The notes below the pieces were generated by a model. It was not told where the DNA came from. It ran no database searches and saw nothing but the letters and a program-made list of their open reading frames with translations. 35,689 nucleotides of DNA from Pseudomonadota bacterium. Lineage in GTDB: Bacteria; Pseudomonadota; Gammaproteobacteria; Xanthomonadales; Rhodanobacteraceae. Position numbers and translations under genes: made by a program. Below, in pieces: positions 1 to 7,927 of this stretch. Each line of letters begins with the position of its first letter. Positions within the stretch are counted from its first letter, which is position 1. The DNA lies in contig JAEYZH010000125.1 of NCBI GenBank assembly GCA_023430685.1, positions 1-35,689 of the forward strand. The letters are read 5' to 3'.

Positions 1-28
1 GCGCTACGGCGCCCTGCATCCCCTCCGG

Positions 29-34
29 TACAAT
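29..34 (+). promoter_or_regulatory. Candidate -10 box of yqgE (TACAAT)
   Basis: TACAAT ends seven bases before the ATG of yqgE at 41. A sigma-70 start six or seven bases downstream would fall on, or one base before, that A, giving a leaderless mRNA. No Shine-Dalgarno sequence lies between the box and the ATG, which fits. No good -35 hexamer is seen about 17 bases upstream, at positions 6-11. Confidence 0.4.
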
Positions 35-40
35 CCCGCC

Positions 41-604
41 ATGGCCGAAGCGACACCGCTCACGAACCAGTTGCTGATCGCGATGCCGAACCTGCGCGAC
101 CCGAGTTTCGCGCGTGGCGTGGCGTTCCTTTGCCAGCACGGCGAGGATGGCGCGATGGGCATCCTCGTCAATCGCCTGTCCGAGTACCGCCTCGGCGACG
201 TGCTCGCGCAGATGAACCTGCATTCGGAACTGCCCGAGGTGATCGACGCGCCGGTGCTGATCGGCGGTCCGGTGCAGCCCGAGCGCGGCTTCGTGCTGCA
301 TACGCCCGGCGGCGAATGGGAATCCTCTTTCCGGATTTCCGACGAAGTCAGCGTGACCACCTCGCGCGACATCCTGCTCGCGATCGCGGCGGGCAACGGT
401 CCGCGCCGCGCGGTCGTCGCGCTCGGTTACGCCGGCTGGAGCCCGGGCCAGCTCGAGCACGAACTGTGCGAGAACCACTGGCTCACCGCGCCGGTGTCCG
501 AACAGGTGCTTTTCGACACGCCGCTCGAAGACCGCTGGGAAGCCGCCGCGGGACTCGTCGGCGTGAACCTTGCCCAGCTCGCCAGTTATGCCGGCCATGC
601 CTGA
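41..604 (+). CDS. yqgE: YqgE/AlgH family protein (UPF0301)
   Basis: 187-residue cytosolic protein of the YqgE/AlgH family (DUF179). The start NQLLIAMPNLRDPSFARGV, followed by GAMGILVNR and later GGPVQPERGFVLH, is the family signature. The length matches the usual 185-190 residues. Biochemical function is not established; AlgH was named for a proposed role in alginate regulation in Pseudomonas. It overlaps ruvX downstream and continues into pyrB, the common gammaproteobacterial order yqgE-ruvX-pyrB. The ATG at 41 has no Shine-Dalgarno sequence and sits just after a TACAAT box, so translation may be leaderless. The family call is secure; the role is unknown. Confidence 0.93.
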   Translation: MAEATPLTNQLLIAMPNLRDPSFARGVAFLCQHGEDGAMGILVNRLSEYRLGDVLAQMNLHSELPEVIDAPVLIGGPVQPERGFVLHTPGGEWESSFRISDEVSVTTSRDILLAIAAGNGPRRAVVALGYAGWSPGQLEHELCENHWLTAPVSEQVLFDTPLEDRWEAAAGLVGVNLAQLASYAGHA

Positions 605-1049
605 GGCGGCCGACGACGATGCCGGTTGCGCGCTCGGATTCGACTACGGCACGCGATGGATCGGCGTCGCGGTCGGCAGCCCCCTCGGCAACGGCGCGCG
701 CGCGCTGGCCACGATCGACAATGGCGACTGGACGCGGCTCGACGCGCTGCTGGCCGAATGGAGACCCGCTCGCCTCGTGGTCGGCCTGCCGCTCGCGCTC
801 GATGGCAGCGAGCAGCCGATGTCGCGCGCGGCGCGCGAGTTCGCGCGCATGCTCGAACGCCGCTATGGCCTCGGCGTCGACCTCGTCGACGAGCGCCACA
901 GCTCGGGCGAGGCCGCGCGGCGCTTCGCCGGGCAGCGCGCGCAAGGCACGGCGCGCCGCAAGGACGCCGACCGGATCGACGCACTGGCCGCGACCGTGAT
1001 CCTCGACGACTGGCTCGGCGCGCGCCCGCACGCCGGGCGCCGCGAATGA
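597..1049 (+). CDS. ruvX: Holliday junction resolvase-like protein RuvX/YqgF
   Basis: About 150 residues with an RNase H-like fold (YqgF family). Members act in processing of the 16S rRNA 5' end, and a Holliday-junction nuclease role has also been proposed. Visible motifs are LGFDYGTRWIGVAVG near the N-terminus (first catalytic Asp), LVVGLPLALDG, VDLVDERHSS (acidic residue of the second site) and DRIDALAATVIL near the C-terminus (third Asp). The start is uncertain: ATG at 597 overlaps the yqgE stop by eight bases; ATG at 588 or TTG at 570 would add 3 or 9 residues. I prefer 597 because homologues begin shortly before the first strand. The stop overlaps the pyrB ATG, which suggests translational coupling. 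Confidence 0.9.
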   Translation: MPEAADDDAGCALGFDYGTRWIGVAVGSPLGNGARALATIDNGDWTRLDALLAEWRPARLVVGLPLALDGSEQPMSRAAREFARMLERRYGLGVDLVDERHSSGEAARRFAGQRAQGTARRKDADRIDALAATVILDDWLGARPHAGRRE

Positions 1050-2047
1050 CGAACCTGACGGATCCAACGATGCACGACCCGCAACTCGCCACCGGGGACC
1101 GCCTGCGCCACCTGCTCACGCTCGACGGGCTCGGACGCGCGCGCATCGAGGCGCTGCTGGACCGCGCCGCGCGGCTGCGCGCGGCGTGGCGCGCAGGCGA
1201 AGCGTTGCCGCGATCGCTCGAGCGGCGCACGGTCGTCAACCTGTTCTTCGAGGCCTCCACGCGCACGCGCACGAGCTTCGAACTCGCGGCGCGCCGGCTC
1301 GGTGCGGACGTCGTCAATTTCGACATCGCCTCGTCGTCGACCAGCAAGGGCGAGACGCTCGAGGACACGCTGGCGACGCTCGAAGCGATGGACGCCGATG
1401 CATTCGTCGTGCGCCATCGCGAGAACGGCACGCCCGCGCGCCTCGCGGCGCATGCATCACGGGCGGCGGTGCTCAACGCCGGCGACGGCAACCACGCGCA
1501 TCCGACTCAAGGCCTGCTCGACTTGTTGACGCTGCGTGACCGCAAGGGCGGCATCGACGGGCTCGTCGTGACGATCTGCGGCGACATCCGGCACTCGCGC
1601 GTCGCGCGGTCGGACGTGCATGGCCTGCGCGCGCTCGGCGCCGCGTCGATCCGGCTTTGTGGCCCGCGAGAACTTCTGCCCGACGCAGCCGCGTTCGCGG
1701 GCTGCGAAATCGGTGAGGATTTCGACGCGGCGGTCGAAGGCGCCGATGCGGTCGTCATGCTGCGGATCCAGAAGGAGCGCATCGATGATCTCGCGGGCCT
1801 CGACGAAGCCGGCTACTTCGCGCGCTACGGCCTGAGCGCGCGACGGCTCGCGCGCGCGCGCACCGACGCCGTCGTGATGCACCCCGGGCCGATGAACCGC
1901 GGCATCGAGATCGCGAGCGAAGTCGCCGACGGTCCGCAGTCGGCCGTGCTCGACCAGGTCGCGAACGGCATCTTCGTGCGCATGGCCGCGCTGGTCGAAC
2001 TGCTCGGCGACGCGCGCGCCACTGCGGCCACCACCACGCGCTGCTAG
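1046..2047 (+). CDS. pyrB: Aspartate carbamoyltransferase catalytic subunit
   Basis: 333 residues. It catalyses carbamoyl phosphate plus L-aspartate to N-carbamoyl-L-aspartate, the committed step of pyrimidine synthesis. The carbamoyl-phosphate signature STRTRTSFE lies near residues 71-79, HPTQGLLDLLTL near 150 and the C-terminal HPGPMNRGIEI near 277. The start chosen is the ATG at 1046, which overlaps the ruvX stop as ATGA; an in-frame ATG at 1070 would remove eight residues. No pyrI (regulatory chain), pyrR or pyrC follows, so this is not the E. coli-type pyrBI operon. The next gene begins 32 bases after the stop. Confidence 0.96.
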   Translation: MTNLTDPTMHDPQLATGDRLRHLLTLDGLGRARIEALLDRAARLRAAWRAGEALPRSLERRTVVNLFFEASTRTRTSFELAARRLGADVVNFDIASSSTSKGETLEDTLATLEAMDADAFVVRHRENGTPARLAAHASRAAVLNAGDGNHAHPTQGLLDLLTLRDRKGGIDGLVVTICGDIRHSRVARSDVHGLRALGAASIRLCGPRELLPDAAAFAGCEIGEDFDAAVEGADAVVMLRIQKERIDDLAGLDEAGYFARYGLSARRLARARTDAVVMHPGPMNRGIEIASEVADGPQSAVLDQVANGIFVRMAALVELLGDARATAATTTRC

Positions 2048-2050
2048 ACT
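2045..2050 (+). promoter_or_regulatory. Candidate -10 box (TAGACT) for the 2080 lipoprotein gene
   Basis: TAGACT overlaps the pyrB stop codon and would place a transcript start near 2057. That leaves a 23-base leader containing the strong Shine-Dalgarno GGGGGAG at 2068-2074, five bases before the ATG at 2080. No convincing -35 is seen, so the gene may equally be read through from pyrB. Confidence 0.25.
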
Positions 2051-2079
2051 CCGCCCCTGCATTTCGCGGGGGAGAACCG

Positions 2080-3789
2080 ATGAAGCGTCCGTTTCTGCGC
2101 GGGGGCCTCGTGCTCGCCGCGTTGCTGTGCCTGCAAGCCTGCGGCGACAAGGTCGACCGCTCTGCCCCGCTCGCGTTCGCCCCCGCCGACACCCCGTGGC
2201 TGTTCGCCAACCTCGAACCGGTCCCCGAATCCGTGCGCGCGCGCTTCGAGAACCAGGTGCAGGCCGCATGGCCGGTCATGTTCGAGATGTTCGACCAGTC
2301 GCTCGCGGACCTGCGCACGCTGTCGGCCGAGGCACCCGCTTCCGCCGATACGGGCACCCTCCTGCGCCTGTTCGAAGGCGTGCTGGACGAACTGCGCGCC
2401 CGCGACACGCCGGCGAAGTGGCGCGAGATCGGCTTCGGTACCGACGCCCGCATGGCGCTCTACGGCATCGACCTGTTGCCGGTGATGCGCGTGGAACTCG
2501 CCGACCCGGCTGCGTTCCGCGCGCTGGTGAAGCGGCTCGAACAGAAGGTCGGCCAACCGCTCGCGACGCTGCGCATCGACGAGCAGGATGCGTGGACGTT
2601 CGGCGGCGAAACCGCCGGCGGGCTGATGGCGATCCACGGCAGCCACCTCGTGCTCGCAGTGGTGCCAGGCAGCGCCGACGAGGCGCTCAAGCGCCGCGTG
2701 CTCGGACTCGATCAACCCGCGAAGAGCATCGCCGACGACGCCGCCTTCCCGACGTTCAACGCGCAACGCGGCTACCTGCCTTACGGCAGCGGCTGGGTCG
2801 ATACGCGCCGGATCGTGGCGCTCGCGGCGTCCGAAGGACACGGATGGGCGATCGCGCGCGCCAAGGACAGCGCGCCGGCGGCGCTCGATGCGACCTGCCG
2901 CGCGGAGTTCGATTCGATCGCGGCCAAGGCGCCGCGCCTCGCCTTCGGCTACACCGCGTTCGAAGCCGACCGCATGGCGATGCATGCGCGCATCGACCTC
3001 GATCCAGCGCTCGCGACCTCGCTGATGTCGCTCGGCGCATCGACGCCGGGCGCGGCCTCGCGCGACGCGCTGTTCGACTTCGGCATCGCGCTTCCGATCC
3101 TCGGCATGCGCGACTTCCTCGCGGCCCAGGCCGACGCGGTCGCGAAGGCACCGTACAAATGCGAGCACCTCGCGGCGCTCAACACCGGCTTCGCGGAACT
3201 CAAGCCCAAGCTCGAAGGCATGCTGCCGCCGCCGGTCGCGAACCTCTCGGGCCTGCGCCTGACCGCGACGCGACTGGACTGGCCGCAGGGCGCCACGATG
3301 CCGGACTTCGGCGGCACGCTGCTGGTCGGCAGTGACAGTCCGGCCCTGCTCGCCGGGCTCGCGCAGCTCGCATCGCCTGAACTGCAGAAGATCGTGCTGA
3401 CGCCCGACGGCAAGCCGATCGCGGTCCCCGCGAGCGCGCTGCCGCCCGGTTTCGCGGACGTTCCGGTCAGTGTCGCGATGGGCGGAAAGGCGCTTGCGGT
3501 CGCGGTCGGCCAGGACGACACCGCCCGGCTCGCCGCGGCGGTCACCGCCGCGCCCGCGGGCGCCGGCACCTGGCTCGACATGAGTTTCGACGGTCGCATG
3601 TACGGCCTGTTCGGCGATGCGATCGACCGCTTCGGTGCATTTCTGCCCGATGCAGACCGCAAGGGTCTGGACGCCCAGCGCAAGCTCTACGCGATGTATG
3701 CGAAATGGTTCAGGCGCCTCGACGCGCGCGTCGCGATCGTCGCCGAAGGCATCGACATGACCGAGACGGTCGAGTTCGTCGCGCGCTGA
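2080..3789 (+). CDS. Uncharacterised lipoprotein, 569 residues
   Basis: I do not recognise this as a characterised family. The N-terminus is a lipoprotein signal: MKR, a hydrophobic stretch, then lipobox LQAC with the acylated Cys at about residue 21, followed by Gly-Asp. The Asp after that could favour inner-membrane retention under the E. coli +2/+3 rules (inference). The mature part is soluble, opens with APADTPWLFANLEPVPE and has no catalytic motif I can name. It alternates strand-like segments with Ala-rich helices, resembling large periplasmic proteins with repeated alpha/beta units such as DUF3352-type proteins, but the match is only one of style. It has its own strong Shine-Dalgarno. 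The gene ends at a large convergent hairpin. Confidence 0.8.
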   Translation: MKRPFLRGGLVLAALLCLQACGDKVDRSAPLAFAPADTPWLFANLEPVPESVRARFENQVQAAWPVMFEMFDQSLADLRTLSAEAPASADTGTLLRLFEGVLDELRARDTPAKWREIGFGTDARMALYGIDLLPVMRVELADPAAFRALVKRLEQKVGQPLATLRIDEQDAWTFGGETAGGLMAIHGSHLVLAVVPGSADEALKRRVLGLDQPAKSIADDAAFPTFNAQRGYLPYGSGWVDTRRIVALAASEGHGWAIARAKDSAPAALDATCRAEFDSIAAKAPRLAFGYTAFEADRMAMHARIDLDPALATSLMSLGASTPGAASRDALFDFGIALPILGMRDFLAAQADAVAKAPYKCEHLAALNTGFAELKPKLEGMLPPPVANLSGLRLTATRLDWPQGATMPDFGGTLLVGSDSPALLAGLAQLASPELQKIVLTPDGKPIAVPASALPPGFADVPVSVAMGGKALAVAVGQDDTARLAAAVTAAPAGAGTWLDMSFDGRMYGLFGDAIDRFGAFLPDADRKGLDAQRKLYAMYAKWFRRLDARVAIVAEGIDMTETVEFVAR

Positions 3790-3800
3790 CGAACGCCCTC

Positions 3801-3841
3801 GCCCGACGGGACGCGACTACGCGCGCTCGCGTCCCTCGGGC
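3801..3841. terminator. Bidirectional hairpin terminator between convergent genes
   Basis: Arms 3801-3816 and 3827-3841 pair over 15 base pairs with a single bulged base (GCCCGACGGGACGCGA against TCGCGTCCCTCGGGC), with a ten-base loop. It lies between the convergent lipoprotein gene (stop at 3789) and the methyltransferase gene, whose stop codon at 3817 falls in the loop. There is no clear U-tract, as is usual in very GC-rich genomes. Confidence 0.6.
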
Positions 3842-5460
3842 ACCAGCAGCAGGTCCAGATGCAGGCGATCACCGAGGCCGGCGCGCGCGTTCGCGTCGCG
3901 CCACGCGCGCATCACGTCCTCGGGTTCGACGCAGCGCTCGCGCGTGCCGTCGCGATGCAGGATCGTGATCGCGGGATGGAACCTGCGCAGCCAGCGCAGG
4001 TAGTCGAGCGGCGCGACGCCCGCTGCGCGTTCGATCGCCCACGGGTGGAACTCGCTGAGCAGCGCCGGCCGCAGTCGTGCGAGCGTGCGTTCGAGCCCGC
4101 GCAGCGCGAGCGGCTCCATCCCTTCCACGTCGATCTTCACGAGATCGAGGCGAGCGAGGCTCGCCAGCCTGTCGTCGAGCACGACCGTCGGCACCAGCAC
4201 GCTGCGGCCGGAATCATCGCGCAGCAACTCGCCCGCGGCGGCCGGGCGGGCGCTGTTGCTCGTCGCCGGATGCGTGCGCAGTTCGAGTTCGCCCGTGGCG
4301 TCCGAAGCCGCCGCGGCGATGAGTTCGACCCGCTCGAAACCGTTCGCCTGGGCCGAACGCGCGAGCAGCACGCGGTTGCGCGCGATCGGCTCGACCGCGA
4401 TCACGCGCCCGCGCGCGCCGACCAGCGAGGCGGCCAGCATCGCGAGGCTGCCGATATTCGCGCCGATGTCGAGCACGACGTCGCCTTCGTGCAGCAGCTC
4501 GCGCATCGCGTGTTCGACATGCGGCTCGTGCGCGCGCCGCGCCGAGAGCGGCGCGGCGATCTGCACGTCCGCCGGATCGGCGAACAGCACGTAGCCGTCG
4601 CAATCGATCCGCAGCGGCGAGCGCGCCTCGTTCACGACGCTCCAGCGCCTGCCGCGCCATCCGGGCCCGGCGGCGCCGTCGTCGAACGCATCGTGCAGGC
4701 GCAGGCCCGGGTGCCGTTCGAGCAGGTCCAGCAGGCGTCGTTCCGGCAGCGGGTGCATCTCGAACACCGCGCGGCGCCGCCACAGCACGCGCCGCAACGG
4801 GTTGAGCCAGCGGTTCGACGCGATGCCGAACACGCGCCCGCGCAGGCTCTCGTCGGCATCGTCGACGAACTGGAACACCGCCACGCCGCCCGGTGCGAGC
4901 ACGCGGAAGAACTCGGCCACGTAGCCCTCGGCCAGCTCGGGCGGGATGTGCTGCAGCGTGATGTGGGAAAACACGAAGTCGACGCTCGCGTCGGCGATGC
5001 GCTCGATGCGTGGGGACGCATTTTCGCGGAACTCGGCGTTCGGCACGTCGACGTTGAGCCGTCGCGCGGCCTCGATCATGCTGGCCGAGACATCGATGCC
5101 GATCACGCGCTCGAAGTGCCGCGCGAGCGCGCGCGACAGCCGCCCCGCGCCGCAGCCGAAATCGAGCGCCAGCCCGCGCCCGCGCGGCCAGCCGGCAGCC
5201 GTGAGGGCCGCGAGTTGCACGTCGACCTCGACCTCGCCCGTCGCGAGGAATTCCTCAGGGTCCCAGCGCCCGCCGCGCTTGTCCGCGTGCGACAGCACCG
5301 CCCACATCGGATCGTCGCGACCGAGCGTCTGCCAGACGCGGCGCAGGTGCTCCAACTGCCGGGAATCGGGAACCGGGAATGGGGAATCGGAAGAGCCACC
5401 GACATCCCGGCCCGTACCGCCGGCGCGGGAACCTCGTTCCCGCTCCACACCATTCCCCAT
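3817..5460 (-). CDS. Two-domain methyltransferase: class I SAM domain fused to FkbM domain
   Basis: 547 residues carrying two SAM-dependent methyltransferase domains. Domain 1 (about residues 85-220) has motif I LDFGCGAGRLSRALA, then VIGIDVSASMIEAA and the post-motif VDFVFSHITLQHIPPE, typical of Methyltransf_11/25. Domain 2 (about 290-540) is FkbM-type: VLDIGANIGSLAMLA, VIAVEPIARNRVLLA and LVKIDVEGMEPLALRG. FkbM enzymes O-methylate sugars or other small hydroxylated substrates; the substrate here is unknown. The last 50 residues share Cys-x5-VM-x2-W and HLDLLLV with the two FkbM proteins at 30.5-32.5 kb. The first 35 or so residues are encoded by a G-rich repeat, so the real start may be a TTG at 5355 (before EHLRRVWQTL). 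It lies 24 bases downstream of pilU on the same strand. Confidence 0.88.
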   Translation of the reverse strand: MGNGVERERGSRAGGTGRDVGGSSDSPFPVPDSRQLEHLRRVWQTLGRDDPMWAVLSHADKRGGRWDPEEFLATGEVEVDVQLAALTAAGWPRGRGLALDFGCGAGRLSRALARHFERVIGIDVSASMIEAARRLNVDVPNAEFRENASPRIERIADASVDFVFSHITLQHIPPELAEGYVAEFFRVLAPGGVAVFQFVDDADESLRGRVFGIASNRWLNPLRRVLWRRRAVFEMHPLPERRLLDLLERHPGLRLHDAFDDGAAGPGWRGRRWSVVNEARSPLRIDCDGYVLFADPADVQIAAPLSARRAHEPHVEHAMRELLHEGDVVLDIGANIGSLAMLAASLVGARGRVIAVEPIARNRVLLARSAQANGFERVELIAAAASDATGELELRTHPATSNSARPAAAGELLRDDSGRSVLVPTVVLDDRLASLARLDLVKIDVEGMEPLALRGLERTLARLRPALLSEFHPWAIERAAGVAPLDYLRWLRRFHPAITILHRDGTRERCVEPEDVMRAWRDANARAGLGDRLHLDLLLVPEGRERA

Positions 5461-5473
5461 TCCCGATTCCCTA
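5361..5473. repeat. G-rich imperfect palindrome (GGGAATCGGG type)
   Basis: The left arm at 5361-5390 is built from GGGAATC/GGGAAT units, and the right arm at 5451-5472 is the C-rich complement (CATTCCCC, ATTCCCGATTCCC). A separate perfect 8-bp hairpin lies between them (GCGGGAAC at 5425-5432, GTTCCCGC at 5436-5443). Four G-runs at 5361, 5368, 5375 and 5381 with loops of three or four bases fit a G-quadruplex. Such GGGAATCGGG elements recur between genes in many Xanthomonadaceae genomes (recollection, not checked). Here it spans the pilU-methyltransferase junction and supplies the annotated N-terminus of the latter. Confidence 0.6.
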
Positions 5474-5484
5474 TTACTGGCTCG

Positions 5485-6615
5485 TCACGTCTCGACCAGC
5501 TCGACGCCGTCCAGGCCCTGGCTCAGCGTGTGCGCGTCGCCACCCTGCGCGAGCTTGATCTTCAGGCGCACTTCGTTGGCCGAGTCGGCATGGCGCAGCG
5601 CGTCCTCGTAGCTGATTTCGCCGGCCTGGTACAGCTCGAACAGGCTCTGGTCGAACGTCTTCATGCCGAGGTTGGTCGACTCCTTCATCACGTCCTTGAG
5701 CTTGTGGATCTCGCCCTGGCGGATGTAGTCCTGCACCAGCGGCGTGCCCAGCATCACCTCCATCGCGACGCGGCGCGACTTGCCGTCCGGAGTCGGGATC
5801 AGCTGCTGCGCGACCACGCCCTTGAGGTTCAGCGACAGGTCCATGAACAGCTGTTCGCGCCGGTCCTCGGCGAAGAAATGGATGATGCGGTCCATCGCCT
5901 GGTTGGCGTTGTTCGCGTGCAGCGTGCACAGGCAGAGGTGGCCGGTTTCCGAGAAGTTGATCGCGTGCTCCATCGTCTCGCGCGTGCGCACCTCGCCGAT
6001 CATGATCACGTCGGGCGCCTGGCGCAGCGTGTTCTTGAGCGCGTTCTCCCATGAATCGGTATCGATGCCGAGCTCGCGCTGGGTGACGATGCAGCCTTCG
6101 TGCTTGTGCACGTACTCGATCGGGTCCTCGATCGTGATGATGTGGCCGGTCGAGTTCTGGTTGCGGTAGCCGATCATCGCCGCGAGCGAGGTCGACTTGC
6201 CGGTGCCGGTCGCGCCGACGAAGATGATGATGCCGCGCTTGGTCATCGCGAGCTGCTTGATCACCGGCGGGAGGCTCAGCTCCTCGATCGTCGGGATCTT
6301 GGTCTCGATCCGGCGCAGCACCATGCCGACGCAGTTGCGCTGGTAGAAGCACGAGACGCGGAAGCGACCGACGCCGGTCACGCTGATCGCGAACTGGCAC
6401 TCGTGGGTTTTCTCGAACTCCTCGCGCTGCGAAGGCGTCATCACGTTCAGCACCATGTCGCGCGATTGCTGCGGCGTGAGCGCGTTCTGCGTGATCGGCG
6501 CGATGCGCCCGTTGACCTTCATCGACGGCGCGACGCCGGCCGTGATGAACAGGTCCGACGCCTTCTTGTGCGTCATCAGCTTGAGATACGAAGTGAAATC
6601 GACGCTGCTGCTCAT
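5485..6615 (-). CDS. pilU: Type IV pilus retraction ATPase PilU
   Basis: 376 residues. PilU is the accessory retraction motor of type IV pili, a hexameric cytoplasmic ATPase acting with PilT. The opening KKASDLFITAGVAPSMKVNG is the PilU form rather than the PilT form. Walker A GATGTGKS lies at about residues 134-141, followed by IITIEDPIEYVH (Asp box), the Walker B region DVIMIGEVRTRETME and the His-box segment HLCLCTLHANNA. The start chosen is the second ATG (6615), because GGGGAA lies six bases before it; the first ATG at 6621 directly abuts that Shine-Dalgarno and would add two residues. pilT, usually just upstream, is not in this window; an acyltransferase gene occupies that place. Confidence 0.95.
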   Translation of the reverse strand: MSSSVDFTSYLKLMTHKKASDLFITAGVAPSMKVNGRIAPITQNALTPQQSRDMVLNVMTPSQREEFEKTHECQFAISVTGVGRFRVSCFYQRNCVGMVLRRIETKIPTIEELSLPPVIKQLAMTKRGIIIFVGATGTGKSTSLAAMIGYRNQNSTGHIITIEDPIEYVHKHEGCIVTQRELGIDTDSWENALKNTLRQAPDVIMIGEVRTRETMEHAINFSETGHLCLCTLHANNANQAMDRIIHFFAEDRREQLFMDLSLNLKGVVAQQLIPTPDGKSRRVAMEVMLGTPLVQDYIRQGEIHKLKDVMKESTNLGMKTFDQSLFELYQAGEISYEDALRHADSANEVRLKIKLAQGGDAHTLSQGLDGVELVET

Positions 6616-6629
6616 GGCCATTTCCCCGG

Positions 6630-6646
6630 GCCGGCCCGAAGCCGGC
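6630..6646 (-). promoter_or_regulatory. Hairpin in the pilU leader
   Basis: GCCGGC at 6630-6635 and 6641-6646 can pair around a five-base loop, directly before the pilU Shine-Dalgarno (6622-6627). It could limit ribosome access, but the stem is short and a chance occurrence in this GC-rich DNA is quite possible. Confidence 0.25.
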
Positions 6647-6657
6647 GCGACGGGGGC

Positions 6658-6663
6658 ATCTTA
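6658..6663 (-). promoter_or_regulatory. Candidate -10 box of pilU (TAAGAT)
   Basis: TAAGAT on the minus strand would start a transcript near 6651, about 36 bases before the pilU ATG. No clear -35 is visible in the GC-rich DNA upstream. Confidence 0.3.
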
Positions 6664-6719
6664 CACCGCGGCCGGCGGCCCGCTGCGGCGATCGCGGCAC
6701 ATTTCCGGCACGTCGTGGC

Positions 6720-7838
6720 TCAGGGCGCCACCGCTTCCCGGTGGTAGCGCCCGCGCAGGCGCAGGAACGGCAGCTCGACCCAGCGGTACGTCAGCGCCGA
6801 GATCGCGAGCGTCGCCGGCAGCGCGAACAGCAGCGTGTTGAGCAGCGCGTCGACCACCGGCCGCCCGGTGAACGCGCGCGCCCAGCCCAGCCGCAGCAGC
6901 GTGTCGATGACCATGTAGTGCACGAGGTAGATCGAGTAGGACACTTCGCCGATGCGCGCGACCGCGCGCGACCACAGCCCCTTCGCCGTGTTCGCGAGGT
7001 CGACGTAGCCGATGATGAAACCGGCCCACAGCACCGCCTCGAGGGTCGGCCATGCGATCTTCCAGGCCGGGGCGGTCGGCCAGCCGCCGACCGCGTTGAA
7101 GCCCCACAGCGCAAGGACGGCCACGACCAGCGACGATCCGGCGAGCATGCCGCCCTGCGCGCGCGACAGCGGCTGCGCCCGGAACAGCCACGCCGCCCAC
7201 ATCCCCACGAGGAACTGGTCGAGCCGCCCGAGGATCGTGAGGTACCCGATCTCGCGTGCGTTGCCGCCCGCGAGCACCGCGAAACCGCGAAACAGCAACA
7301 GCACCGCAAGCATGCCGAGCAACGTGCGCGTCCAGCCAGCCTTGAGCACGAGCAGCAACAGCGGGAACAGCAGGTAGAACTGCCACTCGATCGCGATCGT
7401 CCAGAGCATGCTCGTGAACGGCGGCGCGACCAGCGCACCCGGCAGATTGGCCATGCCGAGCACCGTCTGCGCGAACGCGCGCAGGTCGAACGTCGCCGGG
7501 CTCGCGGCGACGCCCGCGACCACCAGCAACAGGAACAGCGGATACGTGCGCAGCAGCCGGTTGCGCACGAAACCGCGCCACTCGACCGTCGCATCGAGCG
7601 AGCCGTAGGTCAGGATGAAGCCCGACAACACCATGAACAGCGCGACGGCGGTGTGCCCCTCGGCGAGCGCCGCGAGCAGCGGGTTGGACGGCTGCAACCA
7701 GTGCTCGATGCCGAACGCACTGCCGAAGCGCCAGCGGTGCGAGTACAGGTGCAGCCCGTGGTAGAACACGATCAACAACGCCGCGTATGCACGCAGGTGG
7801 TCCACGGCCGGGAAGTAGCGGATGTTCGGACTGCGCAT
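6720..7838 (-). CDS. Membrane acyltransferase, acyltransferase 3 (OafA/YrhL) family
   Basis: 372 residues, an integral membrane protein with about ten hydrophobic helices. The opening YFPAVDHLRAYAALLIVFYH is the acyltransferase-3 signature: Arg of the DxLR motif and the conserved His after the first helix. Later PFTSMLWTIAIEWQFYLLFP and GEVSYSIYLVHYMVI are also family hallmarks. These proteins O-acylate sugars of lipopolysaccharide, exopolysaccharide or other glycans, often by acetylation; the target cannot be read from the sequence. It is a single-gene unit with its own candidate promoter and no glycan genes directly beside it, though the methyltransferase beyond pilU may act on similar substrates (inference). 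Length and both ends look intact. Confidence 0.92.
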   Translation of the reverse strand: MRSPNIRYFPAVDHLRAYAALLIVFYHGLHLYSHRWRFGSAFGIEHWLQPSNPLLAALAEGHTAVALFMVLSGFILTYGSLDATVEWRGFVRNRLLRTYPLFLLLVVAGVAASPATFDLRAFAQTVLGMANLPGALVAPPFTSMLWTIAIEWQFYLLFPLLLLVLKAGWTRTLLGMLAVLLLFRGFAVLAGGNAREIGYLTILGRLDQFLVGMWAAWLFRAQPLSRAQGGMLAGSSLVVAVLALWGFNAVGGWPTAPAWKIAWPTLEAVLWAGFIIGYVDLANTAKGLWSRAVARIGEVSYSIYLVHYMVIDTLLRLGWARAFTGRPVVDALLNTLLFALPATLAISALTYRWVELPFLRLRGRYHREAVAP

Positions 7839-7882
7839 GGGCGACCGCTCGGCCTCGCGTTGCGCTTCGGAAAGGGCGCCCG

Positions 7883-7888
7883 ACTATA
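7883..7888 (-). promoter_or_regulatory. Candidate -10 box of the acyltransferase gene (TATAGT)
   Basis: TATAGT on the minus strand stands out in GC-rich sequence between lptG and the acyltransferase gene. A start near 7876 would give a leader of about 38 bases. The -35 region is not obvious. Confidence 0.35.
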
Positions 7889-7927
7889 GCCGGGCGCGGG
7901 GCTGCACGGCGATGCGCGGCGCGTCGC

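Noticed and set aside
3859..6054. A 731-codon plus-strand open frame
   Set aside because: It is antisense to the methyltransferase and pilU, with Arg/His/Glu-rich low-complexity sequence typical of shadows in GC-rich DNA.
5474..6700. A 408-codon minus-strand frame overlapping pilU
   Set aside because: Same strand as pilU but in a different frame; pilU carries all the motifs.
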